A DNA stretch of 64,000 nucleotides, taken from contig NZ_VZOW01000005.1 of NCBI RefSeq assembly GCF_008801835.1, positions 246,737 to 310,736 of the forward strand, written 5' to 3'. The notes below the pieces were generated by a model. That model was not told the origin of the DNA. It did no database searches and saw only the letters and a list, made by a program, of their open reading frames with translations. This document shows positions 1 through 9,438 of the stretch, piece by piece. The position numbers and the translations under genes were made by a program. The stretch comes from Cupriavidus pauculus (GTDB lineage: Bacteria; Pseudomonadota; Gammaproteobacteria; Burkholderiales; Burkholderiaceae). Within the stretch, counting starts at the first letter, position 1. Each line of letters opens with the position of its first letter.

Positions 1-1
1 T

Positions 2-1132
2 GTGTTTGCCGCGCGGCCCGGCAACTATGCGATCGGCGTGCAGCAGATGGTCGAACAGAGCCGCGACGCCCAGAGCGGACCCGACGCGCTGGCGCAGCAA
101 TACCTGCGCAACATGAACTTTGCGTACTCGGCCGAAGGTTGGGGCCAATCCGCGCCGATGGCGCTGGCCAGCCATCTCAAATCGAACCAGGCGGTGCTGT
201 TTTCGCGCACCAGCACGCTTTATGGCGCGCTCGACAACGACGACACCTACCAGTACGCGGGCGGGCTGGCTGCCGCCACGCGCGCCGTTGCAGGCAAGGC
301 GCCGCCGCTGTGGCTGCACAATCTGCGCCGCGCCGGCGAAACGCAGACCGTCGATGCGCAGACCTGGCTCGCCACCGAACTCAACGCGCGCCAGTGGAAT
401 CCGAAATGGATCAGCGCGATGCAGCGATCCGGTTACGCGGGCGCGCGCGAAATGGCCCGCGAGGTGGAGCACCTCTATGGCTTTCAGGCGACCGTGCCCG
501 AACAGATGCCCGGCGAGTTCTGGCAACGCACGTATGACGTCTATGTCGCGGACAAACTCGATCTCGGCATGGAGGCGTTCTTTCGCGACGCCAATCCGCA
601 TGCCCGCCAGAGCATTCTGGCGCGGCTGCTGGAAGTCGACCGGCAAGGCAGCTACCGTTTCACCGATGCGGAACGCCGCGACATGCTGCGCGCCTACGCG
701 CAGAGCGTGCGGCGCGATGGGCTGTCGTGCACGGCCAATACCTGCGGCAATCCGCTGCTGATGGCGCATATTGCACGCGCCGGCCATGCGGCGCGCATCG
801 ATATGAAGGCCCTGGGCCGCGAACTTGCCGATGCCGTGGTCGACCCCGTGCCGCGCGCTGCGCCGATCCGTGCGCGTGAGCCTCACGCCAACGCGCTGCA
901 TAGTCAGCGGCACTCCGCCGACGCGCCCACAGCGGGCCCGTCGCCGACGCCGCGCAAAACCGAAGCCGAGCAGGACCGCACGCATGCGGTGACGGGCCAG
1001 CGTCTGCTGCCGCAACCGATGCCGACGGCAGACGCCGCGGCGCCGCATGTCCGGCAGCCGTGGATAACGCTGGCGCTTGCGCTGCTGGTGATCGGCGCGG
1101 GCGCGTATCGCGCGTGGCGGCGGATGCGCTGA
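2..1132 (+). CDS. CobN-like chelatase large subunit, membrane-anchored, 5' end outside window
   Basis: This is the C-terminal 376 residues of a CobN/BchH-family protein; the beginning lies left of the window. The first residues (FAARPGNYAIG) align with the FGARPGDYGTG segment of the complete CobN immediately downstream, and NPKWISAMQRSGYAGA matches NPKWIDGVKRHGYKGA there, so the family call is clear. Unlike CobN it carries a Pro/Ala-rich linker (about residues 285-350) and ends in one hydrophobic helix (about 352-370) followed by AWRRMR, which suggests anchoring in the inner membrane by a C-terminal tail. CobN-like proteins with such a tail are known in other bacteria, for example HmuS-type proteins linked to tetrapyrrole or metal uptake. 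The substrate here (cobalt, another metal, or removal of metal from a porphyrin) cannot be read from the fragment. It precedes cobN by 111 bp on the same strand. Confidence 0.8.
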   Translation: MFAARPGNYAIGVQQMVEQSRDAQSGPDALAQQYLRNMNFAYSAEGWGQSAPMALASHLKSNQAVLFSRTSTLYGALDNDDTYQYAGGLAAATRAVAGKAPPLWLHNLRRAGETQTVDAQTWLATELNARQWNPKWISAMQRSGYAGAREMAREVEHLYGFQATVPEQMPGEFWQRTYDVYVADKLDLGMEAFFRDANPHARQSILARLLEVDRQGSYRFTDAERRDMLRAYAQSVRRDGLSCTANTCGNPLLMAHIARAGHAARIDMKALGRELADAVVDPVPRAAPIRAREPHANALHSQRHSADAPTAGPSPTPRKTEAEQDRTHAVTGQRLLPQPMPTADAAAPHVRQPWITLALALLVIGAGAYRAWRRMR

Positions 1133-1243
1133 ACGTCGCCGTTATCGACCATGGATCGCCTCTGCGCACCAATGGACAGCCCGTCGCGTTCTCCGTATTC
1201 TGAGCGCCTTTACGATTTCCGCGCCGTCGGCGCGCGTTGACCG

Positions 1244-4200
1244 ATGCATCTGCTGTCCACCCGGCCGGGAGGCTTTGTCGAGGACAACGCCGTGGTGCTG
1301 CGCATCGAGCAGACGCCTGGCGATATTGTCGTGCTGAGCGCGGCCGATACCACGTTGTCGCTGCTGGCCGCCGCCGTGCCCGCACTGGGCGACGATTATC
1401 CGCGCGTGCGTCTGGCCAATCAGATGTACCTGCGGCAACCGGCGTCGCTGGATCTGTACATCGACGAGGTGCTGCAGCATGCGCGCGTCGTGGTGGTCGA
1501 TCATCTTGGCGGCGAAAGTGACTGGGCCTACGGCCTGGAACGGCTGCCCGAACTGGCGCGCGCGCGCAACCAGTTGCTGGTGATGTTTTCGGGCGACCTT
1601 GCCGAAGACGACAACCTGTCGCGGCGCGGCAATGCACCGGCCGCGCTGTCGCACCAGCTGTGGCGTTATTTGCGCGAAGGCGGCGCGGGCAACGCCGAAC
1701 AGTTTTTCCGCTGCATCGGGCACCACGCCTTTGGCCATGCGCAGACCGCCATGCCGGCACAGGTGCTGCCGCAAGCCGCGCTCTATCATCGCGACCGTGG
1801 CGTGGCCACCGTACAGGACTGGCAGCGCGAATGGGCCGCGCGGGGCCTGCGCGACGCGCCGGTGGTGGCGCTGCTGTTCTATCGCTCTCACCTGCAGGCG
1901 GGCAACACCGAGGTGTTCGACGCGCTGGCCGACGCTTTGCTCGATGCCGGGCTCTGTCCGCTGCCGTTGGCGCTCAGTTCGCTCAAGGAGCCGATCTGCC
2001 GCGAGGTTTTGCAGCAGCTGTGCGACGCGCATGGCGTGTCGCTGGTGCTCAATACCACGGCGTTTTCCGCCGCGTCGCTCGATCGCGCGGGAGAGCCCGA
2101 CACGCCGCTGGCCAACGATGCGCCCGTCCTGCAGGTGATTCTCAGCGGCGGCAATCGCGACGACTGGCTCGCCGATAGCCAGGGCCTGGGCACGCGGGAC
2201 GTGGCGATGCACGTCGCCATGCCGGAAGTCGACGGCCGCATCATCACGCGAGCCATCAGCTTCAAGGGACTGGCATGGCGTTGCCCGCATACGGAAGTGG
2301 ATGTGGTGCGCTATCAGCCCGATGCCGGGCGCCTGCGGTTCGTGGCGGAACTGGCGCGCCGCTGGTGCCGCTTGCGCACCGTGCCGGCCGCCGACAAGCG
2401 GCTCGCGCTGATCCTGGCGAACTATCCGGCCAGCGAAGGGCGCATCGGCAATGGCGTGGGGCTCGATACGCCGGCCTCCGTGGTGCGCATCCTGTCGATG
2501 CTGCGCGATGCCGGCTATGCGCTCGGACCGCTGCCGGCCGACGGCGACGCGCTGATGCGCGGCCTGACGCGCGGCATCACCAACGATGTCGATCAGCATG
2601 CATGGCGCCCTGCATTCCAGAGCCTCGCCATGGGCGACTACAAGGCGTGGCTGGCGCAGTTGCCGCAGGCCAACCGCGACGCCGTCACGGCGCGCTGGGG
2701 CGCGCCGGAGGCCGATCCGATGGTGCGCGACGGCCGCTTCATGATCGCCGGCGTGCGCAGCGGTCATGTCTTCATCGGCATCCAGCCGGCGCGGGCCTAC
2801 GGGGTCGACGACTACGCCAGCTATCACGATGCCGAGCTGCCGCCGCCGCACGGCTATCTGGCGTTCTACTTCTGGCTGCGCCATGTGTTTGGCATCGACG
2901 CCGTGGTGCACGTGGGCAAGCACGGCAACCTGGAATGGTTGCCGGGCAAGAGCGTCGCGCTGTCCGATGCGTGCTGGCCCGATGTGGTGCTGGGCCCGCT
3001 GCCGCATCTCTATCCGTTTATCGTCAACGATCCCGGCGAAGGCGCACAGGCCAAGCGCCGCACGCAGGCCGTGATCATCGACCACCTGATGCCGCCGCTC
3101 ACGCGCGCGGAAAACTACGGGCCGCTACAGGATCTGGAGCGTCAGGTCGATGAATACTACGAAGCGCTGAGCTTCGATCCGCGTCGCGCCAGGCTGCTGC
3201 GGCGCGAGATCCTGAAGTCGATCGTCAGCCAGCAGCTGCATCGCGAACTCGGGCTTGACGCGCCGTCCAGCGGTGAAGACGAAGAGGTGCTGCTCAATCG
3301 CACCGACGCATGGCTGTGCGAACTGAAGGAGTCGCAGATACGCGACGGGCTGCATGTCTTCGGGCAATCGCCGGCCGGACGGCAGCGGCGCGATACGCTG
3401 GCCGCGCTGGCGCGCTTTCCGGTGGAAGACGGGCAGGGCGCGCGCGCCGGTCTGCTGTCCGCGATGGCGGCCGACCTTGCCCTCGGTGCGGATTTCGATC
3501 CCCTCGACGCCGACTGGGCGGCGCCATGGACCGGCCCGCGTCCCGCGTGCCTTGCCGAGGTCGGCGATGGGCCGTGGCGCCATTGCGGCGATACGCGCGA
3601 GCGGCTGGAAGCGCTTGCGCTGCGGCTGCTTGAGGACGACACCGACGTCGGCCCGCAATCGCGCGCAGTGATGGCGCGGTTGCGCGAGCAGATAGCGCCG
3701 CGCCTCGATGCGTGCGGCGCGCAGGAACTGATGCAGCTCGAACGCGGGCTGGCCGGGCGGTTCGTGCCGGCGGGGCCGAGCGGCGCGCCGTCGCGCGGGC
3801 GTCCCGACGTGCTGCCCACCGGGCGCAATTTCTATTCTGTCGATACACGCGCGGTGCCCACGCGCACGGCGTGGACGCTGGGGCTGCGCGCGGCCAACCA
3901 ACTGATCGAGCGGCATTTGCAGGAGCATGGCGAGTATCCGCGCGCGGTTGGGCTGTCCGTGTGGGGCACCGCCACCATGCGCACCGGCGGCGACGATATC
4001 GCGCAGGCGATGGCTCTGCTTGGCGTGCGGCCGAAATGGGCGCACGGCAGCCATCGCGTGGTCGATTTCGAGATCCTGCCGATGACGGTGTTCGACCGGC
4101 CGCGCGTCGATGTGACGTTGCGCGTGTCCGGTTTCTTCCGCGACGCGTTTGCCAATCTCGTGGCGCTGTTCGACGCGGCCGTGCAAGCCGTGGCGGCGCT

Positions 4201-5026
4201 CGACGAGCCCGCCGACGTGAATCCGCTACGCGCGCGCGTACTGGCCGAACAGCAGGCGCTCGAAGCGCAGGGTATCGCGCCCGAACTCGCGCGCCAGCGT
4301 GCCGGCTGGCGCGTGTTCGGCGCGCGACCCGGCGACTACGGCACCGGGCTGCAGGCGTTGATCGACACACGGCGCTGGCAAAGCGACGAGGATCTGGCGC
4401 AGGCCTATCTGCATGCCGGGGGCTACGCGTACGGTCAGCGCAGCGCCGGCGCCGACGCGCGCGACGCGTTCGCCGCGCGGCTTGCCGAGATCGACGTGGT
4501 GCTGCAGAACCAGGACAACCGCGAACACGACATCCTCGACGCCAACGACTATTACCAGTTCCACGGCGGCATGGTGGCGGCCGTGCGGCACCTGGGCGGC
4601 GCGCAACCGGCCGTCTATCTGGGCGATCACGCCAACCCGGCCGCGCCGCGCGTGCGTACGCTCGACGAGGAAATCGCGCGCGTGATCCGCACGCGCGTGG
4701 TGAATCCAAAATGGATCGACGGCGTCAAACGCCACGGCTACAAGGGCGCGTTCGAGATGGCGGCGACGGTCGATTACCTGTTGGGCTACGATGCCACGGC
4801 GCGCGTGGTCGGGGATCACCAATACGCGCTGGTGGCCGACGCCTATGTGCATGACGACGCCACGCGGGCGTTTCTCGCGCAGCACAATCCGCGCGCGCTG
4901 CAGGGCATCTGCGAGCGCCTGCTGGAGGCGATGGCGCGCGGACTGTGGCAGGAGCCGGGCGACCATCAAACGCGGATCGCCGGCCATCTGCTCGATAACG
5001 AACAGCATCTGGAAGGGATGTCATGA
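1244..5026 (+). CDS. cobN: Cobaltochelatase subunit CobN
   Basis: A full-length CobN of 1260 residues, the large metal- and tetrapyrrole-binding subunit of the aerobic ATP-dependent cobaltochelatase, which inserts cobalt into hydrogenobyrinic acid a,c-diamide in the cytoplasm. The N-terminus MHLLSTRPGGF is typical of the proteobacterial family and supports the ATG chosen. The family motif HGNLEWLPGK lies at about residues 562-571, and the C-terminal RTRVVNPKWIDG block is present. No strong ribosome binding site is visible upstream. The stop overlaps the next start (ATGA), so it is translationally coupled to the AAA+ ATPase gene. No other cobalamin genes are in view, so the ligand could be another tetrapyrrole, but the sequence looks like standard CobN. 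Confidence 0.93.
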   Translation: MHLLSTRPGGFVEDNAVVLRIEQTPGDIVVLSAADTTLSLLAAAVPALGDDYPRVRLANQMYLRQPASLDLYIDEVLQHARVVVVDHLGGESDWAYGLERLPELARARNQLLVMFSGDLAEDDNLSRRGNAPAALSHQLWRYLREGGAGNAEQFFRCIGHHAFGHAQTAMPAQVLPQAALYHRDRGVATVQDWQREWAARGLRDAPVVALLFYRSHLQAGNTEVFDALADALLDAGLCPLPLALSSLKEPICREVLQQLCDAHGVSLVLNTTAFSAASLDRAGEPDTPLANDAPVLQVILSGGNRDDWLADSQGLGTRDVAMHVAMPEVDGRIITRAISFKGLAWRCPHTEVDVVRYQPDAGRLRFVAELARRWCRLRTVPAADKRLALILANYPASEGRIGNGVGLDTPASVVRILSMLRDAGYALGPLPADGDALMRGLTRGITNDVDQHAWRPAFQSLAMGDYKAWLAQLPQANRDAVTARWGAPEADPMVRDGRFMIAGVRSGHVFIGIQPARAYGVDDYASYHDAELPPPHGYLAFYFWLRHVFGIDAVVHVGKHGNLEWLPGKSVALSDACWPDVVLGPLPHLYPFIVNDPGEGAQAKRRTQAVIIDHLMPPLTRAENYGPLQDLERQVDEYYEALSFDPRRARLLRREILKSIVSQQLHRELGLDAPSSGEDEEVLLNRTDAWLCELKESQIRDGLHVFGQSPAGRQRRDTLAALARFPVEDGQGARAGLLSAMAADLALGADFDPLDADWAAPWTGPRPACLAEVGDGPWRHCGDTRERLEALALRLLEDDTDVGPQSRAVMARLREQIAPRLDACGAQELMQLERGLAGRFVPAGPSGAPSRGRPDVLPTGRNFYSVDTRAVPTRTAWTLGLRAANQLIERHLQEHGEYPRAVGLSVWGTATMRTGGDDIAQAMALLGVRPKWAHGSHRVVDFEILPMTVFDRPRVDVTLRVSGFFRDAFANLVALFDAAVQAVAALDEPADVNPLRARVLAEQQALEAQGIAPELARQRAGWRVFGARPGDYGTGLQALIDTRRWQSDEDLAQAYLHAGGYAYGQRSAGADARDAFAARLAEIDVVLQNQDNREHDILDANDYYQFHGGMVAAVRHLGGAQPAVYLGDHANPAAPRVRTLDEEIARVIRTRVVNPKWIDGVKRHGYKGAFEMAATVDYLLGYDATARVVGDHQYALVADAYVHDDATRAFLAQHNPRALQGICERLLEAMARGLWQEPGDHQTRIAGHLLDNEQHLEGMS

Positions 5027-6105
5027 CGAAAACGGCATTGCGCCCGATATTTCCATTCAGTGCCCTGGTGGGCCAGGACGCGCTTCAGCAGGCACTGCTG
5101 CTGGCCGCCATCGATCCGGGCATCGGCGGCGTGCTGGTGACGGGACCGCGCGGCACGGCAAAATCGACCGCCGCGCGCGCGCTGGCAGAGCTGCTGCCGC
5201 ACGGGCGCTTCGTGACCCTGCCACTCGGCGCCAGCGAGGAACAACTGACCGGCTCGCTCGATCTTGGACATGTGCTGCAACAGGGCGAGGTGCGGTTCCA
5301 GCCGGGCCTGCTGGCGCGTGCGCACGACGGCGTGCTGTACGTCGACGAGGTGAACCTGCTGCCCGATCCGCTGGTGGACCAGTTGCTCGACGTGGCGGCC
5401 AGCGGCGTCAATGTGGTGGAGCGCGATGGCCTGTCGCATCAGCATCCGGCGCGATTCGTGCTGGTAGGCACCATGAATCCGGAAGAAGGCGAACTGCGTC
5501 CGCAATTGCTCGATCGCTTCGGGCTGGCGCTGGCGCTATCGAACTACGACGACCCGGCGGTGCGGCAGGCGATCGTGCGGGCACGGCTGGACTTCGATAC
5601 CGATCCCGATGCGTTCCGCGCTGCCGTGGCGGAACGTCAGCGCGATCTGGCGCGGCAGGTGGCGCGCGCGCGTGAAGCGCTTGCGGGCCTGGCGTTCAGC
5701 GATGCGGTGCACGATCGTGTCAGCGCGCTGTGCCTGGCCGCCGATGTCGATGGCGTGCGCGCCGACCTCGTGATGCTGCGCGCGGCGCGTGCGCTGGCGG
5801 CATGGCGCGGCGACCCTGCCGTGCGCGCCGATCATGTCGATGCGGTGGCAGAGCTGGTGCTGCACCATCGACGTCACGCGCAAGGCGAGACATCGCAGCC
5901 AAGGCAAGACGCGCAGTCCGCACCGTCGAAGGGTGGGCCGGCGCCGTCGCATGGCGAGCAGGGAGGGCAGGACGGTCCTGCGCCCGACCATCGCCAGAGC
6001 GCCGACCCATGGGGTGCGCTGCCGCCGCCGCAGACCGCCGGCATTGCCGACGTCAAACCGCTGAAACCGTTCCATATCGGGAATCGCACCGCAAAAAAAG
6101 CCTGA
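5023..6105 (+). CDS. ChlI/BchI-like AAA+ ATPase subunit of the metal chelatase
   Basis: A 360-residue AAA+ ATPase of the magnesium-chelatase I-subunit type, expected to form ring oligomers with a VWA partner and drive CobN. Walker A is GPRGTAKST (41-49), Walker B VLYVDEV (104-110), sensor Asn lies in GTMNPEEGEL (about 152), and LLDRFG (162-167) supplies the Arg finger. The AAA+ part ends near residue 290. The remaining tail is low complexity (Pro/Gln/Gly rich), corresponding to the linker that joins the ATPase to the VWA region in ChlD-type fusions. Here the VWA part is a separate downstream gene. It starts inside the cobN stop (4 bp overlap). In organisms with CobS/CobT, those proteins fill this role; this operon uses the ChlI/ChlD-type alternative. 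Confidence 0.9.
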   Translation: MTKTALRPIFPFSALVGQDALQQALLLAAIDPGIGGVLVTGPRGTAKSTAARALAELLPHGRFVTLPLGASEEQLTGSLDLGHVLQQGEVRFQPGLLARAHDGVLYVDEVNLLPDPLVDQLLDVAASGVNVVERDGLSHQHPARFVLVGTMNPEEGELRPQLLDRFGLALALSNYDDPAVRQAIVRARLDFDTDPDAFRAAVAERQRDLARQVARAREALAGLAFSDAVHDRVSALCLAADVDGVRADLVMLRAARALAAWRGDPAVRADHVDAVAELVLHHRRHAQGETSQPRQDAQSAPSKGGPAPSHGEQGGQDGPAPDHRQSADPWGALPPPQTAGIADVKPLKPFHIGNRTAKKA

Positions 6106-6182
6106 GCCACCGGCGCGCCGCCGCGCAGCAGCGGCAGGGCGGCCACCGGTGGCAGGCGCCCCGGCTCGTATCGAAGGGTTCC

Positions 6183-6779
6183 GTGTCGCATGACGGCGCA
6201 CCGGGCGCGCGCGTGCACTGGCCGCGCACGCTGGCCGCCAAGCGCGACCGGGCGCTGGCCGCGCCTCATCTGCGCTATCGCCATGTGTCGGCGCGCGGCG
6301 GGGAGCTGCATTGCATCGTGCTCGATTGTTCTGCATCGATGCTGCAAGGCGACCAGCTGGCGCTGGCCAAGGGCGTACTCGTGCGCCTGATCGAACGCGC
6401 CTATCAGGCGCGCGCCGATGTTGCGCTGGTGTGTTTCGCGGCCGGGCAGGCGGAAGTCCGTCTGGCGCCGTCGCGCGCGCGGCGCTGGAACGACGACTGG
6501 ATCCGCCCGATCGCCGGCGGTGGCGGCACGCCGCTGGCGCTTGGTGCGGCGCGCGCGGACCAGTTGCTCGCGCGCCAGACTCGGCTGCGTCCCGCGCAGC
6601 GCCGCTGGCTCTGGCTGCTCAGCGACGGCCGCACCACCGAAACGCCGTCCCGGCCCGCGTGGGCCCACCATATCGTGGTGGTCGACGTCGAGCGCCAGGC
6701 CCTGGCGCTGGGCCGCTGCCAGCAGCTGGCGCAGGGCTGGGACGCCGAATACCGCAACGCCGAAACGCTAACGCTCTGA
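6183..6779 (+). CDS. VWA-domain protein (ChlD-like half) of the metal chelatase
   Basis: A von Willebrand A-domain protein, the metal-dependent partner of the preceding ATPase. The MIDAS motif DCSAS is at residues 48-52, followed by a typical threonine (GGGGTPL) and Asp (LLSDGR) for the rest of the metal site. The frame stays open upstream to and beyond the ATPase stop, but no ATG exists in it. GTG at 6183 has an AAGGG element about 5 bases upstream and is used here. A CTG overlapping the ATPase TGA (about 6102) is an alternative that would add 27 basic residues. With GTG the product has 198 residues. ChlI and ChlD halves are thus separate genes in one transcript with cobN. Confidence 0.78.
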   Translation: MSHDGAPGARVHWPRTLAAKRDRALAAPHLRYRHVSARGGELHCIVLDCSASMLQGDQLALAKGVLVRLIERAYQARADVALVCFAAGQAEVRLAPSRARRWNDDWIRPIAGGGGTPLALGAARADQLLARQTRLRPAQRRWLWLLSDGRTTETPSRPAWAHHIVVVDVERQALALGRCQQLAQGWDAEYRNAETLTL

Positions 6780-6863
6780 ACGCTAAAGTTTCGCCGTTAC
6801 CTGTCCGTTAGCCCATCGATAGCCCCGGACTACGCGGGGCGCAAACGAGGAGCGGACTGCATC

Positions 6864-7958
6864 ATGGCTTGGGACAACTTGAGTATGCGCATCCGGTTGG
6901 GTGCGACATTTGGCGTGATCTTGTTGCTGGTGGCGATCATGATGACGCTGGCGCTTGACGCGATGCCGGACAGCGGTCCGCGCGGCTGGATCTGGGGCCT
7001 AGGCGCCGCGGTGCTGGCCTTCAGCGTGATCTGCTGGTTCCGGCTGACGGGTGCCATCGAGGTGCCGCTCAGGGAAGCGGAATTCATCGCGGAAACGGTG
7101 GCCGCCGGGGACCTGAGCAAGGAATTCGAAACCGATCGCGGCGGCGATTTCGGTCGTCTGCTGGGCGGACTTGGCGAAATGGAGGACATGCTCACCGACC
7201 TGGTCACGCGCATCAAGTCGGCCAGCGATTCGATTTCATCGGCATCGCAGCAGATTGCGGTGGGCAACACCGATCTGTCGCAGCGCACCGAGGAGCAGGC
7301 CGCGACGCTGCAGGAAACCGCGTCGAGCATGAGCGAACTGACCACCATGGTCAAGCAGAACACCGACCGCGCGCGCACGGCCAACGGGCTGGCGGCATCG
7401 GCGTCCGATATTGCGGAGCGCGGCGGCGAACTGGTCGGCAAGGTGGTGAAGACGATGGACGCGATCAGCGTCAGTTCCCGCAAGGTGACCGACATCATCG
7501 CCGTGATCGAGGGCATCGCGTTCCAGACCAACATCCTGGCGCTGAACGCGGCCGTGGAAGCCGCGCGCGCCGGCGAGCAGGGCCGCGGCTTCGCGGTGGT
7601 GGCGGGCGAAGTGCGCACGCTGGCCCAGCGCAGCGCAGCGGCGGCCAAGGAGATCAATGTGCTGATCCACGATTCGGCGAATCAGGTGGAAAGCGGCTCG
7701 GCGCTGGTCGGGCAGGCCGGTGCGACGATGGACGAAATCGTGCAGGCAGTGCGCCGCGTCACGCAGATCCTTGGCGAGATCGCCGTCGCGTCCGAACATC
7801 AGAGCGCCGGCATCGAACAGGTCAACGTGGCCGTTACCCAGATGGACGATGTCACGCAGCAGAACGCGGCACTGGTGGAGCAGGCGGCGGCCGCATCGTC
7901 CGCGCTGGCCGATCAGGCCCAGGAACTGCAAAAGGTGGTGGGCGAGTTCAAGCTGTAA
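6864..7958 (+). CDS. Methyl-accepting chemotaxis protein without a sensory domain
   Basis: A 364-residue chemoreceptor. Two hydrophobic helices (about residues 12-30 and 42-60) are separated by a loop of only about 10 residues, so there is no periplasmic ligand-binding domain. A HAMP-like segment follows, then a full cytoplasmic signalling domain with the hairpin tip around 217-245 (EGIAFQTNILALNAAVEAAR). It lacks a C-terminal NWETF-type CheR tether. Such receptors may sense membrane state or internal signals and usually join arrays with other receptors. ACGAGGAGC lies upstream of the ATG. It is a lone gene between the chelatase operon and a convergent hydrolase. Confidence 0.93.
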   Translation: MAWDNLSMRIRLGATFGVILLLVAIMMTLALDAMPDSGPRGWIWGLGAAVLAFSVICWFRLTGAIEVPLREAEFIAETVAAGDLSKEFETDRGGDFGRLLGGLGEMEDMLTDLVTRIKSASDSISSASQQIAVGNTDLSQRTEEQAATLQETASSMSELTTMVKQNTDRARTANGLAASASDIAERGGELVGKVVKTMDAISVSSRKVTDIIAVIEGIAFQTNILALNAAVEAARAGEQGRGFAVVAGEVRTLAQRSAAAAKEINVLIHDSANQVESGSALVGQAGATMDEIVQAVRRVTQILGEIAVASEHQSAGIEQVNVAVTQMDDVTQQNAALVEQAAAASSALADQAQELQKVVGEFKL

Positions 7959-8043
7959 GCGCGCCGGAGGAGTCCGGGCGGCAGTGACGCGACACGCGTT
8001 AGAGGCGTCAGTGGCGGTATGGGCGCTATGGGCGCTATAGGGG

Positions 8044-9003
8044 CTATAAGCGCCCGCTTTGCAGGTAGCCGATCACCGGCGCCCAGAACTTGTTCATGAA
8101 CGCCGGTTCGATGGCGGCGTTATGGGGCAGGTCTTCAAACACGACCAGGCGGCTTGGCGCATGCACGGCATGGGCCAGGTCCTCTGCGTGGCCGAACGGG
8201 ATGGTCTCGTCGCGCCGGCTGTGTATCAGCATCACTGGCATTCTCAGCGCGCGCAGCCGGGCAACGTTGTCCCACGGATTCGGCAAGGCCCACGCGATCC
8301 AGCGCGGCACAAGGCCGGTGGCGACCGCCGCCGCGCGCGCGGAGCGAAATCCGGCCCCGATCACCGCGCCGTCAGGCTGAGGATGCAGATCGCCCAGCAC
8401 ATCGAGCAACACGCCGCTGCCCAGCGAATAGCCCATCACATGATGGCGCGCGGCGCGTGGCGCCACCGCACGGAACTGCGCATACGCCGCCAGGGCGTCT
8501 TCGCGCAAATGGCGCACGCTGGGCTTGCCCGTGCTGGTGCCATATCCGCTGTAATCGAACACGAAGGAGCTGATGCCCGCGGCATGGAGCAAGGCCTGCA
8601 CGGGCGCCCAGTCGCCCAGCGACTCCTCGTCGCCATGGAACACCGCCAATGCCGGGGCCGCGGGATTGGCGGCGCCGACCCACGAAGCGTGCAGCCGACG
8701 GTCGCCGCTCGGGAATACGTATTGGCGCGAAGCCACGCCAAAGTCGTCAGGCGTTTGCGTGCCGACGGGGCCGGGCACGAATGCCTCGCGTTCGATCGCG
8801 CGGTACAGCAGCAGGCGACCCAGACCGGCCGCCGCGACCAGACCCGCCAGCCCCGCGAGCCCCAGCATGCCGACGAGCCAGCGCCGGGACGGGGCGGGGG
8901 GCGCAGGATCGACAGCGCTCGCCCCACCGGGCTCCCGCGCGGCGAAAGGAGCAGGCCCGGTACGAGCGCCGGTATCCGGATCTGGGTGGGGTTCGGGCGG
9001 CAT
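8044..9003 (-). CDS. Membrane-anchored alpha/beta hydrolase
   Basis: An alpha/beta-hydrolase of about 319 residues with an N-terminal Pro-rich stretch, one membrane helix (WLVGMLGLAGLAGLV and onward, about 40-65) and a hydrolase domain outside or on the membrane. The nucleophile elbow is GYSLGSG, the acid probably lies in HSRRDETIPF, and the His in LPHNAAIEP. It resembles the ABHD13/YfhR group of serine hydrolases, whose substrates are mostly unknown. The frame is open further upstream to 9165, but the extra 54 residues look non-coding; the chosen ATG has only a distant GGAG, so the start is uncertain. It converges on the chemoreceptor gene. Confidence 0.8.
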   Translation of the reverse strand: MPPEPHPDPDTGARTGPAPFAAREPGGASAVDPAPPAPSRRWLVGMLGLAGLAGLVAAAGLGRLLLYRAIEREAFVPGPVGTQTPDDFGVASRQYVFPSGDRRLHASWVGAANPAAPALAVFHGDEESLGDWAPVQALLHAAGISSFVFDYSGYGTSTGKPSVRHLREDALAAYAQFRAVAPRAARHHVMGYSLGSGVLLDVLGDLHPQPDGAVIGAGFRSARAAAVATGLVPRWIAWALPNPWDNVARLRALRMPVMLIHSRRDETIPFGHAEDLAHAVHAPSRLVVFEDLPHNAAIEPAFMNKFWAPVIGYLQSGRL

Positions 9004-9286
9004 GAGTTGTTGAATGCTCCGCAAAGGTCGGGCGCCGAGTGCGTCCGCAAAGTAGGTGGCGTGCGGGACTGTATCTGGCCGCGCGTTCGTGCGGTGTGGT
9101 GCGGACGCGACTGCAGTATCTGTAACCCTAGCACCTGTTGTGCCGGAAGGCAGGGCGGCACACACGGTGCAGCGCGGGATCGATCACAAATTCCTGAAGA
9201 ATCAATTAGATATCGCCTAAATTGACCTGATCAATCGCGCCGATAGAAAAGTTTTTGCGCGCGCACTGCAAATCGTCCTTGCTTAT

Positions 9287-9304
9287 CTATCTATAGGTAG
9301 ATAG
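9287..9304. promoter_or_regulatory. TetR-type operator O1 (CTATCTA-N4-TAGATAG)
   Basis: A perfect inverted repeat with 7-bp arms and a 4-bp spacer (TAGG). The same sequence with another spacer occurs at 9421, and a partly degenerate copy directly precedes the tetR gene at 10280. Three copies bracketing these two genes and absent elsewhere in what was read argue for binding of the local TetR regulator. Confidence 0.7.
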
Positions 9305-9420
9305 TATTCAGGCCATGGACAGCGACGCAACAACAAGCAATAGCGGTTTAGCGAAAACTGTCCACGCAACACCAGGCAGTTTGTCAGTACCGGAGGCGGT
9401 ATTTTTTTGGATCGATAAAT

Positions 9421-9438
9421 CTATCTAGCAGTAGATAG
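9421..9438. promoter_or_regulatory. TetR-type operator O2 (CTATCTA-N4-TAGATAG)
   Basis: A second perfect copy of the 18-bp inverted repeat, spacer GCAG, 88 bp before the start of the repeat-protein gene. Its place just after a GATAAAT hexamer suggests that bound repressor would block promoter opening or clearance. O1 and O2 are 134 bp apart centre to centre, which would permit looping. Confidence 0.72.

Noticed and set aside
1133..1243. Cobalamin riboswitch sought before cobN
   Set aside because: The gap is only 111 bp and shows no B12-box-like sequence. The operon's own leader lies left of the window.
1142..3085. Minus-strand open frame opposite cobN
   Set aside because: Antisense shadow of the cobN gene with low-complexity composition and no start or domain signals.
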